Below are positions 31,673-41,160 of a DNA stretch of 43,465 bases, in pieces. A program made the translations under genes and the position numbers. Under the pieces are notes generated by a model. The model was given only the letters and a program-made list of their open reading frames with translations, was not told the origin of the DNA and made no database searches. The first letter of the stretch is position 1. The number at the start of each line of letters is the position of its first letter. Source of the DNA: an uncultured Kineothrix sp. (GTDB taxonomy: Bacteria > Bacillota > Clostridia > Lachnospirales > Lachnospiraceae); the NCBI GenBank assembly GCA_910587275.1, contig CAJUMD010000014.1:1-43465 (forward strand), written 5' to 3'.

Positions 31673-32806
31673 ATGGCTGCATTACCTACTGATTCCATAA
31701 AAACAAACGCCCGGTTAAAAGTGGGCTTTATCGGTCTTGGACTGATTGGCGGTTCCATCGCCAAGGCGTTAAAAGCCGCCATCACGGATATCCGGCTGAC
31801 CGCCTACGACACGGACAAAGAAACCCTGGCACTGGCACGGAAAGAAGGCGTTGCGGACACCGTTACGGATACAATCGGCGCATCTTTTGGGGAATGCGAC
31901 TTTATTTTCCTTTGCGCCCCGGTTTCCGTCAACGGCCAGAATCTTGCCGCCCTGAAAAAATACCTTTCCCCTTCCTGTCTTTTAACGGATGTGGGCAGCG
32001 TAAAAGGCGGCATCCATGACCGCATACGCGCGCTCGGGCTTTCCGCGCAGTTTATCGGCGGGCATCCTATGGCGGGCAGCGAACGGTTCGGCTATGCCAA
32101 CTCCAAAGCGCACCTTTTGGAAAACGCATATTACATCCTCACCCCGACGGCGGAAGTACCCGCAAAAAAGCTGGAATCCTATCGGGAACTGGTCGCCGCC
32201 ATGGGCGCCATTCCCCTTGTATTAAGCGCCGGGGAACACGATTATGTCACCGCCGCCGTCAGCCACCTGCCCCATGTCATCGCCGCCTCCCTTGTGCATT
32301 TGGTCAAGGACAGCGATTCCGACAACGGCATCATGAAAACAATTGCCGCCGGCGGCTTTAAGGACATTACGCGGATTGCATCTTCCTCTCCCGGCATGTG
32401 GCAGCAAATCTGCCTGACCAATACGGACAATATCCTCCGGCTTTTGGATGATTACATCCGCTCCCTCACCCTCGTGCGCGGGGATTTGGAGCGGAAAAAT
32501 GCCGATGCCCTTTACGGCTTCTTCCAGGGGGCACAGACCTACCGCGATTCCTTCGCGGAAGCATCCAGCGGTCCCATTAAGAAATCTTACTCCCTTACCG
32601 CCGATATTGCGGACGAAACGGGGGCTTTGGCTTCCGTAGCCGCCCTCCTTGCCAAAAACAGGATCGGCATAAAAAATATCGGCATCGTCCACAACAGGGA
32701 GCGGGCGGAAGGCGCACTGCGTATAGAGTTTTACGGGGAGAACGACGCCGTATGCGCCGCAGGACTCTTAAGGGAACACGGCTATGCCATTTACGAAAAA
32801 AAATGA
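31673..32806 (+). CDS. tyrA: Prephenate dehydrogenase
   Basis: A 377-residue enzyme that converts prephenate to 4-hydroxyphenylpyruvate with NAD(P)+, the committed step to tyrosine. The N-terminal Rossmann domain has VGFIGLGLIGGSIAKAL, DVGSVKG and GGHPMAGSE (catalytic His region); the helical dimer domain follows (HDYVTAAVSHLPHVIAASLV, FKDITRIASSSPGMW). The last ~75 residues look like an ACT domain (ADETGALASVAALLAKNRIG interrupted by IKNIGI), a likely tyrosine sensor. GGAGGAG lies 4 nt before ATG 31673; the longer ORF start overlaps aroF. It lies 28 bp after aroF in the same operon. Confidence 0.95.
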   Translation: MAALPTDSIKTNARLKVGFIGLGLIGGSIAKALKAAITDIRLTAYDTDKETLALARKEGVADTVTDTIGASFGECDFIFLCAPVSVNGQNLAALKKYLSPSCLLTDVGSVKGGIHDRIRALGLSAQFIGGHPMAGSERFGYANSKAHLLENAYYILTPTAEVPAKKLESYRELVAAMGAIPLVLSAGEHDYVTAAVSHLPHVIAASLVHLVKDSDSDNGIMKTIAAGGFKDITRIASSSPGMWQQICLTNTDNILRLLDDYIRSLTLVRGDLERKNADALYGFFQGAQTYRDSFAEASSGPIKKSYSLTADIADETGALASVAALLAKNRIGIKNIGIVHNRERAEGALRIEFYGENDAVCAAGLLREHGYAIYEKK

Positions 32807-32874
32807 TACGGACACCTCTGCCATCGCCGGTACGGCATGGCGGCACTACCACATACACAGGGAGGACGCATTTC

Positions 32875-34167
32875 ATGATATTCCATAAAACCAAAAACCT
32901 GAAAGGGGAAATCACCGTCCCCGGCGATAAATCCATTTCCCACCGCGCCGTTATGTTCGGCGCAATCTCCGAAGGGAAAACACGGGTCACCAATTTCCTG
33001 CAGGGAGCGGACTGCCTGTCCACCATCGGCTGTTTCCGCCGTCTCGGCATCGAAATCGATAACAAACCGGAACAAATCACCGTCCATGGAAAAGGGCTTT
33101 TGGGGCTTTCCGCCCCTTCCGGCATCCTCGATGCGGGCAACAGCGGCACCACTACCCGTTTAATCTCCGGCATCCTCGCCGGACAGTGTTTTGAGACCAC
33201 GCTCACGGGCGATGCCTCCATCCAAAAACGCCCCATGAAACGGGTCATGGAACCGCTCTCCCTGATGGGCGCGCGCATCGAAAGCCTAAACGGAAACGGC
33301 TGTGCCCCGTTGAAAATCACCGGCGGTCCCCTAAAGGGCATCTGTTACAGCCCAACAGTCATTTCCGCCCAGGTGAAATCCGCTATCCTCCTTGCCGGGC
33401 TGTATGCGGATTCCCCCACTTCGGTTACGGAACTTGCCTTAAGCCGCAACCACACCGAACTGATGTTACGTACCTTCGGCGCCGACGTGCGCACGGAAGG
33501 CACTACCGCCACGGTCCTCCCCCGTCCGATGCTGGTAGGGCAGGACATCCGCGTGCCGGGGGATATTTCCTCCGCGGCATATTTTCTCGCCGCAGGGCTG
33601 CTTGTCCCCCACGCCGATGTCCTCATCCGCAATGTGGGCATCAATCCCACCAGGGCCGGTATCCTGGATGTCATAAAAGACATGGGAGGACAGGTTACTC
33701 TTTTAAACGAAAACCGGGAAGGAGAGCCGACTGCGGATCTCCACGTGACCCACAGCAACCTCCACGGGACCGTTATCGGAGGGGATATCATTCCTACCCT
33801 GATTGACGAGCTTCCCGTCATCGCCGTCATGGCGGCAATGGCGGACGGCACCACAGTCATTCGGGATGCCGCGGAACTGAAGGTAAAAGAATCCAACCGC
33901 ATCGATGTCATGGTGGAAAACCTTTCCGCCATGGGCTGTGACATTACCGCCACGGAAGACGGCATGGTTATCCACGGGAAACCGTCGGAAGATAAGCCCC
34001 TGCACGGTGCAGTCATCCATGCCCACGGCGACCACCGGATTGCCATGAGCTTCGCCGTAGCCTCCTTGATGGCGGAAGGGGAAACGGACATTGTGGACAG
34101 CGAATGCGTCTCCATCAGTTACCCGGAATTTTACCGCGATTTACGGCAGTTATGCGGGGACAGATAA
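32875..34167 (+). CDS. aroA: 3-phosphoshikimate 1-carboxyvinyltransferase (EPSP synthase)
   Basis: A 430-residue EPSP synthase joining shikimate 3-phosphate and phosphoenolpyruvate. Visible motifs: PGDKSISHRAVMFGA (lysine and Ser contacts), LDAGNSGTTTRLISGIL, GDASIQKRPMKRV, the catalytic Asp in PTLIDELPVIAVMAA, KESNRIDVM and GDHRIAMSFAVASL. In the glycine loop NSGTTTR the Gly is followed by Thr-Thr, the pattern usual in Clostridia and Bacillus enzymes. The start has GGGAGG 9 nt upstream, 68 bp after tyrA; the earlier in-frame start overlaps tyrA. Last gene of the operon, followed by a strong terminator. Confidence 0.97.
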   Translation: MIFHKTKNLKGEITVPGDKSISHRAVMFGAISEGKTRVTNFLQGADCLSTIGCFRRLGIEIDNKPEQITVHGKGLLGLSAPSGILDAGNSGTTTRLISGILAGQCFETTLTGDASIQKRPMKRVMEPLSLMGARIESLNGNGCAPLKITGGPLKGICYSPTVISAQVKSAILLAGLYADSPTSVTELALSRNHTELMLRTFGADVRTEGTTATVLPRPMLVGQDIRVPGDISSAAYFLAAGLLVPHADVLIRNVGINPTRAGILDVIKDMGGQVTLLNENREGEPTADLHVTHSNLHGTVIGGDIIPTLIDELPVIAVMAAMADGTTVIRDAAELKVKESNRIDVMVENLSAMGCDITATEDGMVIHGKPSEDKPLHGAVIHAHGDHRIAMSFAVASLMAEGETDIVDSECVSISYPEFYRDLRQLCGDR

Positions 34168-34240
34168 CCCGCACTGCCTGAAACATGTGCGATATTTTTT
34201 GGACAGGGCTGCCTGCGGAACATATACATACGGACACGAC

Positions 34241-34279
34241 AAAAAGACCTGCTTTCACCCTTACCGCAGGTCTTTCTTT
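34241..34279 (+). terminator. Terminator of the aromatic operon
   Basis: 10-bp stem AAAGACCTGC/GCAGGTCTTT (34243-34252, 34266-34275), 13-nt loop, followed by CTTT and preceded by A residues; 75 bp after the aroA stop. Confidence 0.85.
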
Positions 34280-34329
34280 ATGTACTGCTACCGTCCGGCA
34301 TTTCATTTTCCGCCAGACACGGCTTCCGT

Positions 34330-34677
34330 TTACTGTTTATTGTTTTCCTGATCCAGCATGTCGTATACTTCAATACGGAATGCATCCACCTCGGACAGTC
34401 CCATGAAAATAGCCCCATACAGGAACCCGTCTTCCTGCTGTACTTTCCGGACAATCTTCAGCAGTACATGGATGACTTCTTTTGTCCATATCGTTATATG
34501 AGATTCATAAATGGTATCCAGTTCCAAGTTTTCCTTGCTGACAAAACCGCATCCCGTTTTGGATAAGTCCTGCGTACCGATTTTGATATAGTCCTCCATA
34601 CCATTATCGATTCGCTTTATAATCAGATGCGATTCCAAATCCATTCTCCTAGAACCCCTTTTTTCTTCTGCACCCAT
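34330..34677 (-). CDS. PilZ-domain protein (putative c-di-GMP receptor)
   Basis: A 115-residue stand-alone PilZ domain: RxxxR-type motif in EEKRGSRRMDL at the N terminus and DLSKTGCGF (D/NxSxxG) about residues 37-45, the two sequences that wrap a c-di-GMP dimer, followed by the beta-barrel strands (YESHITIWTKEVIHVLLKIVRKV). It should act as a cytoplasmic c-di-GMP-responsive adaptor; targets are unknown. The start at 34677 has AGGGGG 10-11 nt upstream; the longer ORF begins at a TTG. It has its own promoter, and lies convergent to aroA and upstream of no other gene, so it is a single-gene unit. Confidence 0.8.
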   Translation of the reverse strand: MGAEEKRGSRRMDLESHLIIKRIDNGMEDYIKIGTQDLSKTGCGFVSKENLELDTIYESHITIWTKEVIHVLLKIVRKVQQEDGFLYGAIFMGLSEVDAFRIEVYDMLDQENNKQ

Positions 34678-34754
34678 AACACACAGACCCCCTGCAATAG
34701 AATTTACGAATATATCCGGCAATCACTTTTCTTCCAAACCGATACACCATTATA

Positions 34755-34783
34755 ATAATATACCAATAATCTTTTTTTGTAAA
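34755..34783 (-). promoter_or_regulatory. Promoter of the PilZ gene
   Basis: TTTACA (34783-34778), 17 bp, TATTAT (34760-34755); overlaps an AT-rich run just after the queA stop. Confidence 0.75.
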
Positions 34784-34822
34784 GGAATTTGTGAGAAACA
34801 TTACAAATGTACGGAAACGGTG

Positions 34823-35908
34823 TTAATAAATAAGCATCGCATCCCCAAAACTAAAAAACCGGTATTCCAGCGAAACCGCTTCCCGGTAAGCCGCCAAAAC
34901 GTTCTCCCTGCCCGCCAGTGCGGATACCAACATCACCAGCGTGGATTCGGGCAGGTGGAAATTGGTGATTAGCTCGTCCAGCACCTTAAACCGGTATCCC
35001 GGATAAATAAAAATTTCCGTGTTCCCGCAGCCTGCCGACACCCTGCCGTCTCCGTCCGCCGCACTCTCCACGGTACGACAGCTTGTGGTTCCCACGCAGA
35101 TAACCCGCTTCTTTTCCCGTTTCGCCCGGTTAATCTTCTCCGCCGCTTCCCCGCTTATCTCATAATATTCCGAATGCATATGGTGCTGCGTAATCCGCTC
35201 CGCCTTCACCGGACGAAACGTCCCAAGACCCACATGCAGGGTGACATAGGCAATTTCTACCCCTTTTTCCCTGATTCGTTCCAACAATTCCTCCGTAAAA
35301 TGAAGCCCGGCGGTGGGCGCCGCCGCCGAGCCTTCATATTTGGCATATACCGTCTGATAACGGTTCTTATCCTCCAGCTTATGGGTGATATAGGGCGGAA
35401 GGGGCATCTCCCCCAGCCGGTCCAGCACTTCCTCAAAAACGCCCTCATAAGAGAACCGTATTCTGCGGTTTCCCTCCTCCAGCACGTCAAGTACCTCACC
35501 CTTTAAGATACCGTTCCCGAAACGGAGAACCGTCCCCGGTTTAGCCTTCTTCCCGGGTTTCACCAAAGTCTCCCAAACATCCTGCTCCAGCCTTTTTAGA
35601 AGCAGCACCTCAATGGATGCGCCGGTACCTTCCTTCTGCCCCATCAGTCTTGCGGGAATGACTTTCGTGTTGTTTAACACCAAACAGTCCCCAGGCGATA
35701 AATAGTCCACGATTTCACGGAATATATGGTGTTCCGTTTCCCCCGTATCCTTATTCAGAACCAAAAGCCTCGATGCCGACCGGTCAGGCAGGGGATCCTG
35801 CGCAATCAGATTTGGCGGAAGCTCAAAATAAAAATCGGATGTTTTTAAATCCGTATCTCCTAAATCCGTATTTCCTGATTCCATATTTTCCAATTCCGTA
35901 TTTTCCAT
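34823..35908 (-). CDS. queA: S-adenosylmethionine:tRNA ribosyltransferase-isomerase
   Basis: QueA transfers and isomerises the ribosyl part of SAM to make epoxyqueuosine in tRNAs with GUN anticodons. The body is typical: DFYFELPPNLIAQDPLPDRSASRLLVL, LNNTKVIPARL, SAAAPTAGLHFTEELL, TLHVGLGTFRPV, HSEYYEIS, VGTTSCRTVES and NFHLPESTLVMLVSALAG. The N terminus is odd: family members begin near KTSDF, but here a stretch of about 22 residues (ENTEL-ENMES-GNTDL-GDTDL) precedes it, coded by a 15-bp tandem repeat. The methionine usually before KTSDF is Leu (TTA). The start chosen is ATG 35908; a GTG at 35920 is possible. It follows the M18 peptidase stop by 32 bp, probably in the same operon. Confidence 0.92.
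   Translation of the reverse strand: MENTELENMESGNTDLGDTDLKTSDFYFELPPNLIAQDPLPDRSASRLLVLNKDTGETEHHIFREIVDYLSPGDCLVLNNTKVIPARLMGQKEGTGASIEVLLLKRLEQDVWETLVKPGKKAKPGTVLRFGNGILKGEVLDVLEEGNRRIRFSYEGVFEEVLDRLGEMPLPPYITHKLEDKNRYQTVYAKYEGSAAAPTAGLHFTEELLERIREKGVEIAYVTLHVGLGTFRPVKAERITQHHMHSEYYEISGEAAEKINRAKREKKRVICVGTTSCRTVESAADGDGRVSAGCGNTEIFIYPGYRFKVLDELITNFHLPESTLVMLVSALAGRENVLAAYREAVSLEYRFFSFGDAMLIY
35847..35906 (+). repeat. 15-bp tandem repeat in the queA N terminus
   Basis: Four degenerate units of 15 bp (35847, 35862, 35877, 35892; pattern AAATCCGTATTTCCT on the plus strand), with traces of more out to about 35935. Because 15 is divisible by 3, copy-number change adds or removes five residues without a frameshift. 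Confidence 0.8.
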
Positions 35909-35940
35909 ATCCCGTACCACTTCCCATTCCGATTCCGCTT

Positions 35941-37398
35941 TTATGATAAGGAAGCATGTTCCAAAAACGCCACATAGCCCCGTTTCGCCTCATATACGTC
36001 CGCTTTGCTGGTAGCTTCCCAGGGCGCATGCATGTTCAGTACGGCAACGCCGCTGTCAATGACATTCATCCCGTACAGGGCAAGGATGTAAGCGATGGTC
36101 CCGCCGCCGCCCAAATCCACTTTTCCGAGCTCCGCCGTTTGGAAATGGACGTCCTCCTGATCGAAAATGGCACGGATATGCCCCAGGTACTCCGCATTGG
36201 CATCATTGGAGCCGTTCTTTCCCCTGGCTCCCGTAAATTTATTAAATACCATGCCGTTGCCAAGGTATGCCACATTCTTCCTGTCAAAGCAGGCTGCATA
36301 GGAAGGGTCATAAGCGCTGCTTACGTCCGAGGACAGCATACAGGAAGACGCCAGGCACCTGCGCACGTTCAGTTCACTGTATTCCCCGGTCAGGTTCATC
36401 ACCTCCGCCACCATGTTTTCAAAAAAGCGGGACTGCATACCGGTAGCGCCTACGCTGCCGATTTCTTCCTTATCCACCAAAATGCAGCACGCCGTCCGCT
36501 CCGTTTCCTTCACTTCCAGCATCGCCTTTAAGGAGGAAAAGGCACAAACCCTGTCGTCCTGTCCGTAAGCAAGAATCATGCTGCGGTCAAATCCCGCTTC
36601 CCTTGCCCTTCCTGCCGGTACCACTTCCAGTTCTGCGGAAATAAAATCTTCCTCCTCGATTTCATAAGTTTCCTTCAAAATCGAAAGCACGCCTTTCTTT
36701 ACGGCTTCTTTTGCGGATTCCTTATTTTTCTTTCCTTCTTTCTTCTCCCCCTTCTCCTTCTCTTTTTCCTTATCGCCTTTTTTATCGATAACCAGCGGTT
36801 TGCTGCCGATAATGATGTCCAGCGCTTCCCCTTCGATGACCTTTGCCGCCTTTTTCTCCAGTTGTTCCGCCGCAAGGTGCACCAGTAAATCGGAAACAAA
36901 GAATACCGGGTCGTCTTCCGCCTCCCCGATATTCACTTCCACGGTGGTTCCGTCCTTTTTCACCACCACGCCGTGGATGGCAAGGGGAATCGTCACCCAC
37001 TGGTATTTCTTCACCCCGCCGTAATAATGGGTATCCAGGTAAGCAAAGCCCCCATCCTCATATAAGGGATTCTGCTTGATGTCCAGCCGCGGGGAATCGA
37101 TGTGGGCGCCTAAAATGTTCATGCCTTCCGCCATGGGCCTTTTCCCGATTTGGAACATGGCAATGGATTTGTTCATCCACACCGCATATACCTTATCCCC
37201 TTTTTTTAACGTCTGTTTCCCTTTCATCAGGGTCTGCAGTTCCTGGTAGCCTTCTTTTTCGATACGGTTGACAATCCCGTCAATGCATTCCCTTTCCGTC
37301 TTTCCCTCGTTTAAGAAGTCCATATACTCCTTCGCGTGGCTTTCCAGCTCTTTTAACTGCTTTTCGTTATAAGTCATCCATACATTTTTTCTTTCCAT
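35941..37398 (-). CDS. M18-family zinc aminopeptidase
   Basis: A 485-residue M18 metallopeptidase. Zinc and catalytic residues are seen in LGAHIDSPRLDIK (His, Asp), HYYGG, LVDKEEIGSVGATG (Glu pair), SSDVSSAYDPSY and the C-terminal LNMHAPWEATSKAD (His). It removes N-terminal residues from peptides in the cytoplasm. A Lys/Glu-only insertion (about residues 207-238, KKGDKEKEKEKGEKK...) is not part of the conserved fold and probably loops out between the catalytic and dimerisation parts. GAGG lies 6 nt before ATG. It follows pheT at 150 bp without a clear promoter, so it may belong to the pheST transcript. Confidence 0.93.
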   Translation of the reverse strand: MERKNVWMTYNEKQLKELESHAKEYMDFLNEGKTERECIDGIVNRIEKEGYQELQTLMKGKQTLKKGDKVYAVWMNKSIAMFQIGKRPMAEGMNILGAHIDSPRLDIKQNPLYEDGGFAYLDTHYYGGVKKYQWVTIPLAIHGVVVKKDGTTVEVNIGEAEDDPVFFVSDLLVHLAAEQLEKKAAKVIEGEALDIIIGSKPLVIDKKGDKEKEKEKGEKKEGKKNKESAKEAVKKGVLSILKETYEIEEEDFISAELEVVPAGRAREAGFDRSMILAYGQDDRVCAFSSLKAMLEVKETERTACCILVDKEEIGSVGATGMQSRFFENMVAEVMNLTGEYSELNVRRCLASSCMLSSDVSSAYDPSYAACFDRKNVAYLGNGMVFNKFTGARGKNGSNDANAEYLGHIRAIFDQEDVHFQTAELGKVDLGGGGTIAYILALYGMNVIDSGVAVLNMHAPWEATSKADVYEAKRGYVAFLEHASLS

Positions 37399-37548
37399 TT
37401 TTTCCTCGTTTCTGCCGCATTACGCGGCTTGCGTTCTGCGGGGCTTTGTGCGCTGCACAAACCTCCCGCCTTTTTCCTCTCTGATGTTTTTGTCCATTCC
37501 TATTCCTATTTCCATTCTCATTCCCGGCAAACAGGAATCCTTTTCCCA

Positions 37549-39969
37549 TTACTGGCGCAGTTCGATTCCCATACTTTCCAAACCGTTTAAAATCTTCTTC
37601 ATGGCAGCCGTAATGTCGTTTTCTTCCAACGTCCTGTCCTTGGCACGGAACGTAATGGAATAAGCCACGGACTTATATCCTTCCTTAATCTGCGCCCCTT
37701 CATAAATATCGAACAGATGGCAGCTTTCCAGTATTTTACCGCCCCGCTGCCCGATTATGGCTTCAATCTGTCCTGCCAGCACCGTCTTAGGCACCACCAT
37801 GCTGATATCGCGGGATACCGCTGGATACTTTGCAATTCCTTCATATTTCCGGTCAAAGGTGGCAAAAGGTACTACCAAGGGCATATCCAGTACGGCAACG
37901 TATACCTTGGTCCCTATTCCGTAATTATCACATACTTCCGGGTGCACCTCACCCAAATAGCCCACCACGGTACCTTCGTAAACAATGTCCGCCTGCCGTC
38001 CGGGATGCAGGAAGGCTTTGCCTGACGCGGGATCATACACCGTTTTTTTCTTCATGCCGATGCAGTCAAAAAATTCCTCCACCACACCCTTCATCGTGTA
38101 AAAATCCCCTTCTCCGTACATGCCAAGCGTAAACTGCATCCGCTCATCGGGCAGCTCCGTCAGCGGCAGGGCTTCCGGCACATAAATATTCCCCAGCTCA
38201 TACAGGCGTACGTCCTTATTCCTTCTGTTATAATTGGTAGCAAGGCTGGTCAGCATACCGTTCAGGGAAACCGTCCGCATTATGGAGAAATCCTCCCCTA
38301 ACGGGTTCGCAATCTTAATCGCCTGCCTGAGCACATCGTCTTCCGGCAGCAACAGCTTATCGAAGACTTTCGGGCTTTCAAAGGAGTAGCACATTCCCTG
38401 GGAAAATCCGCAGTATTCCGCGATATCCCTGGCTTTCTGCTCCACCCGCAGCTTAAATGGAAGTTTGCCCGTGGTGGCTTCCCCGTTCGGCAGGGATACC
38501 GGAATCTTATCGTAGCCGTAAAACCTCGCCACTTCCTCCGCAATATCCGCCTGCCCCAGTAAGTCCTGACGGAAGGAAGGAATTTCCAGCATTTGTGTCC
38601 CTTCTTCATATTTTAATTCAATGCGCCCGAAAATGGCAAGCATATCTTCTTTGGAAATATCCGTTCCCAGCAGCTTATTGATGGCAGCGGCATCAAACGG
38701 AATCTTCGTATTCTCCTTCATGGGTGCACAGATGTCCACGATACCCCCTACCACATCACCGCAGCCAAGCTGCTGGATTAACTGGCAGGCACGGTTGATG
38801 GCCGCTTCCGCATTGTGGGGATCCAGCCCTTTTTCAAATTTGCCGGATGCATCGGTGCGCAGTCCCAGCCTTTTGGCTGATTTACGGATATTGGTACCAT
38901 GGAACGTGGCGGCTTCAAACAATACCGTTTTCACATTGTCCGTTATCTTGGAATTTTCCCCTCCCATGATTCCGGCAATGCCGATTTCCTTCTCCGCATC
39001 GCAAATCATCAGGATATCACCGTCCAGCTTCCGCATCTGTCCGTCCAGCGTTTGGAACTCATCCCCGTCCTTTGCCCTTTTTACCACGATTTTATGTCCG
39101 GCAATGGTATCCAAATCAAACGCATGCATGGGCTGTCCGTATTCTTCCATTACATAGTTGGTGATATCCACCAGATTGTTGATGGGACGGATGCCGCTGG
39201 CTGCCAGCCGTCTCTGCATCCACTTCGGGGAAGGTCCGATTTTAATGTTGGTGCAGACCCTCGCCGTATACCTGGGACATAAATCCGCGTCCTGTACTTC
39301 CACGGAAATGTAGTCCTCCACCCGTTCCCCGTTTTCCTTTATTTCCACCTTGGGCGCCACAAACGGTTTGCCAAACGTCGCTGCCGCTTCCCTTGCGATG
39401 CCAAGCACGCTGTAACAGTCCACCCGGTTGGAGGTGATTTCATATTCAAACACGGTATCCCGCAGCCCAAGCGCTTCCACCGCATCGCTCCCCACTTCTG
39501 CATCTTCCCCGAAAATATAAATACCGCTTTCCGGCGCTTCCGGGTACATCTCCCTGGAACTTCCAAGTTCCTCAATGGAACACATCATGCCGTTGGAAGG
39601 AACCCCGCGCAGTTTTCCCGCCTTAATGACAATCCCTTCTTCCGGCAGCGGACCGCCGTCATGGCCGCCTGCCACCTTACCGCCGTCCAGCACTACCGGT
39701 ACCTTATCCCCTTCCTTCACATTGGGGGCTCCCGTTACGATTTGGATGACTCCGCTCCCGATATCCACCTGGCAGACAATCAGCTTATCCGCATCCGGGT
39801 GCCGTTCGATTTTCTGAATCTGTCCCACCACTATTTTGTCCAAATTTTTATCAAATCTTTCAAACCCTTCCACTTTCGTTCCCGACAGGGTCATCGCATC
39901 GCAATATTCCTGATCGGTACACGCAAGCTCCGGTACATATGCCTTAATCCATGATAATGCCGTATTCAT
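37549..39969 (-). CDS. pheT: Phenylalanyl-tRNA synthetase beta chain
   Basis: An 806-residue beta subunit: N-terminal tRNA-binding (EMAP-like) domain (about 39-155, VGQIQKIERHPDADKLIVCQVD ending in VPSNGMMCS), B3/B4 editing domain (about 205-390, with SNRVDCYSVLGIAREAAA upstream), B5 domain (about 405-475), the catalytic-like core with PLGEDFSIMRTVSLNGML, and the C-terminal anticodon-binding FDX-ACB domain (about 715-806, KYPAVSRDISMVVP). Works as (alpha-beta)2 with PheS. GAGG lies 7 nt before ATG. It is 69 bp after pheS in the T-box-controlled operon. Confidence 0.98.
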   Translation of the reverse strand: MNTALSWIKAYVPELACTDQEYCDAMTLSGTKVEGFERFDKNLDKIVVGQIQKIERHPDADKLIVCQVDIGSGVIQIVTGAPNVKEGDKVPVVLDGGKVAGGHDGGPLPEEGIVIKAGKLRGVPSNGMMCSIEELGSSREMYPEAPESGIYIFGEDAEVGSDAVEALGLRDTVFEYEITSNRVDCYSVLGIAREAAATFGKPFVAPKVEIKENGERVEDYISVEVQDADLCPRYTARVCTNIKIGPSPKWMQRRLAASGIRPINNLVDITNYVMEEYGQPMHAFDLDTIAGHKIVVKRAKDGDEFQTLDGQMRKLDGDILMICDAEKEIGIAGIMGGENSKITDNVKTVLFEAATFHGTNIRKSAKRLGLRTDASGKFEKGLDPHNAEAAINRACQLIQQLGCGDVVGGIVDICAPMKENTKIPFDAAAINKLLGTDISKEDMLAIFGRIELKYEEGTQMLEIPSFRQDLLGQADIAEEVARFYGYDKIPVSLPNGEATTGKLPFKLRVEQKARDIAEYCGFSQGMCYSFESPKVFDKLLLPEDDVLRQAIKIANPLGEDFSIMRTVSLNGMLTSLATNYNRRNKDVRLYELGNIYVPEALPLTELPDERMQFTLGMYGEGDFYTMKGVVEEFFDCIGMKKKTVYDPASGKAFLHPGRQADIVYEGTVVGYLGEVHPEVCDNYGIGTKVYVAVLDMPLVVPFATFDRKYEGIAKYPAVSRDISMVVPKTVLAGQIEAIIGQRGGKILESCHLFDIYEGAQIKEGYKSVAYSITFRAKDRTLEENDITAAMKKILNGLESMGIELRQ

Positions 39970-40038
39970 TGTTTTTCCTCAATCCTTTCCGCAAATTTCT
40001 CCGTTTTCATCCTGTTTCCGCCGCTTTTCCAAACCTTC

Positions 40039-41058
40039 TTAAAATTGTTTCAAAAACCGGATATCGTTCTCATACAGCAGGCGCATGTCATCGATTTCGT
40101 ATTTTAAGAGCGCAATCCGCTCCAACCCCACGCCAAAGGCAAATCCCGTATACTCCTCCGGATTAATGCCGCTCATTTCCAAAACATGGGGATGTACCAT
40201 GCCGCAGCCCAAAATCTCAATCCAGCCGCTTCCCTTACAGAACCGGCAGCCGCTTCCGCCGCACTTAAAGCAGGAAACATCCATCTCGGCGCTTGGCTCC
40301 GTGAACGGGAAATGATGGGGGCGGAACTTTACTTTCGTCTTTTCCCCGAACAGTTCCCTTGCGAACTCCGCCAATGTACCCTTCAGGTCGGCAAATGTAA
40401 TGTTCCTGTCGATAACAAGCCCTTCGATTTGGTGGAACGACGGGGAATGGGTGGCATCCACCTCATCGGAACGGAATACCCTTCCCGGCGCAATCATGCG
40501 GATTGGGATACGCCCCTTCTCCATTTCATGTACCTGCGTGGAAGAAGTCTGCGTCCTTAACAGAATATCCCCGGTGATATAAAACGTATCCTGCTCATCC
40601 TTCGCCGGATGCCCGTCCGGAATATTAAGCGCCTCAAAATTATAATAATCCTTCTCCACTTCCGGTCCTTCCACCACCTCATAACCCATACCGATGAAAA
40701 TCCTCTCCACTTCCTCCAGCGCAATGGTATTGGGGTGACGGTGTCCCACGTTGTTTTTCTTCGCCGGAAGCGTCACGTCGATGACTTCCGCCTTCATTTT
40801 CGCTTCCCGCAGCGTCCGCTCCATTTTCTTTTTGGAGGCATCCAGCACCTTCTCGATTTCCTCCCTCGTCTCGTTTACCAACTGTCCCACTTTCGGACGT
40901 TCTTCCGGCGCTACATCCTTAAGCCCTTTTAACACCGCCGTCAGTTCCCCTTTCTTACCAAGGTAATTGACACGGATTTCGTTCAGTTTGTCCAGCGCAT
41001 CGCTGGATGCAATCTGCCTTAATGCCTCTGCCCTAATCTGTTCCAATTTCTCTTTCAT
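40039..41058 (-). CDS. pheS: Phenylalanyl-tRNA synthetase alpha chain
   Basis: A 339-residue class II catalytic subunit: N-terminal coiled coil (about 1-80, MKEKLEQIRAEALRQI), HPNTIALEEVERIFIGMGYEVVEGPEVE, motif 2 FRSDEVDATHSPSFHQIEGLVID, the Cys-rich SCFKCGGSGCRFCKGSGWIE and motif 3 GFAFGVGLERIALLKY. The start at 41058 has GGAAGG 8 nt upstream and gives the usual N terminus; the longer ORF start reads back into the T-box leader and is rejected. It is controlled by the T-box riboswitch directly upstream. Confidence 0.98.
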   Translation of the reverse strand: MKEKLEQIRAEALRQIASSDALDKLNEIRVNYLGKKGELTAVLKGLKDVAPEERPKVGQLVNETREEIEKVLDASKKKMERTLREAKMKAEVIDVTLPAKKNNVGHRHPNTIALEEVERIFIGMGYEVVEGPEVEKDYYNFEALNIPDGHPAKDEQDTFYITGDILLRTQTSSTQVHEMEKGRIPIRMIAPGRVFRSDEVDATHSPSFHQIEGLVIDRNITFADLKGTLAEFARELFGEKTKVKFRPHHFPFTEPSAEMDVSCFKCGGSGCRFCKGSGWIEILGCGMVHPHVLEMSGINPEEYTGFAFGVGLERIALLKYEIDDMRLLYENDIRFLKQF

Positions 41059-41160
41059 CTGTTCTTCCTTCCTTTTAATTTTCCTTTCCAAATTTTCCCC
41101 TGCTCCGCGCGCCCCGTGCGCCGCCCTAGCGGCATAATTCCTCTGCACGGGGCTGTGCAT

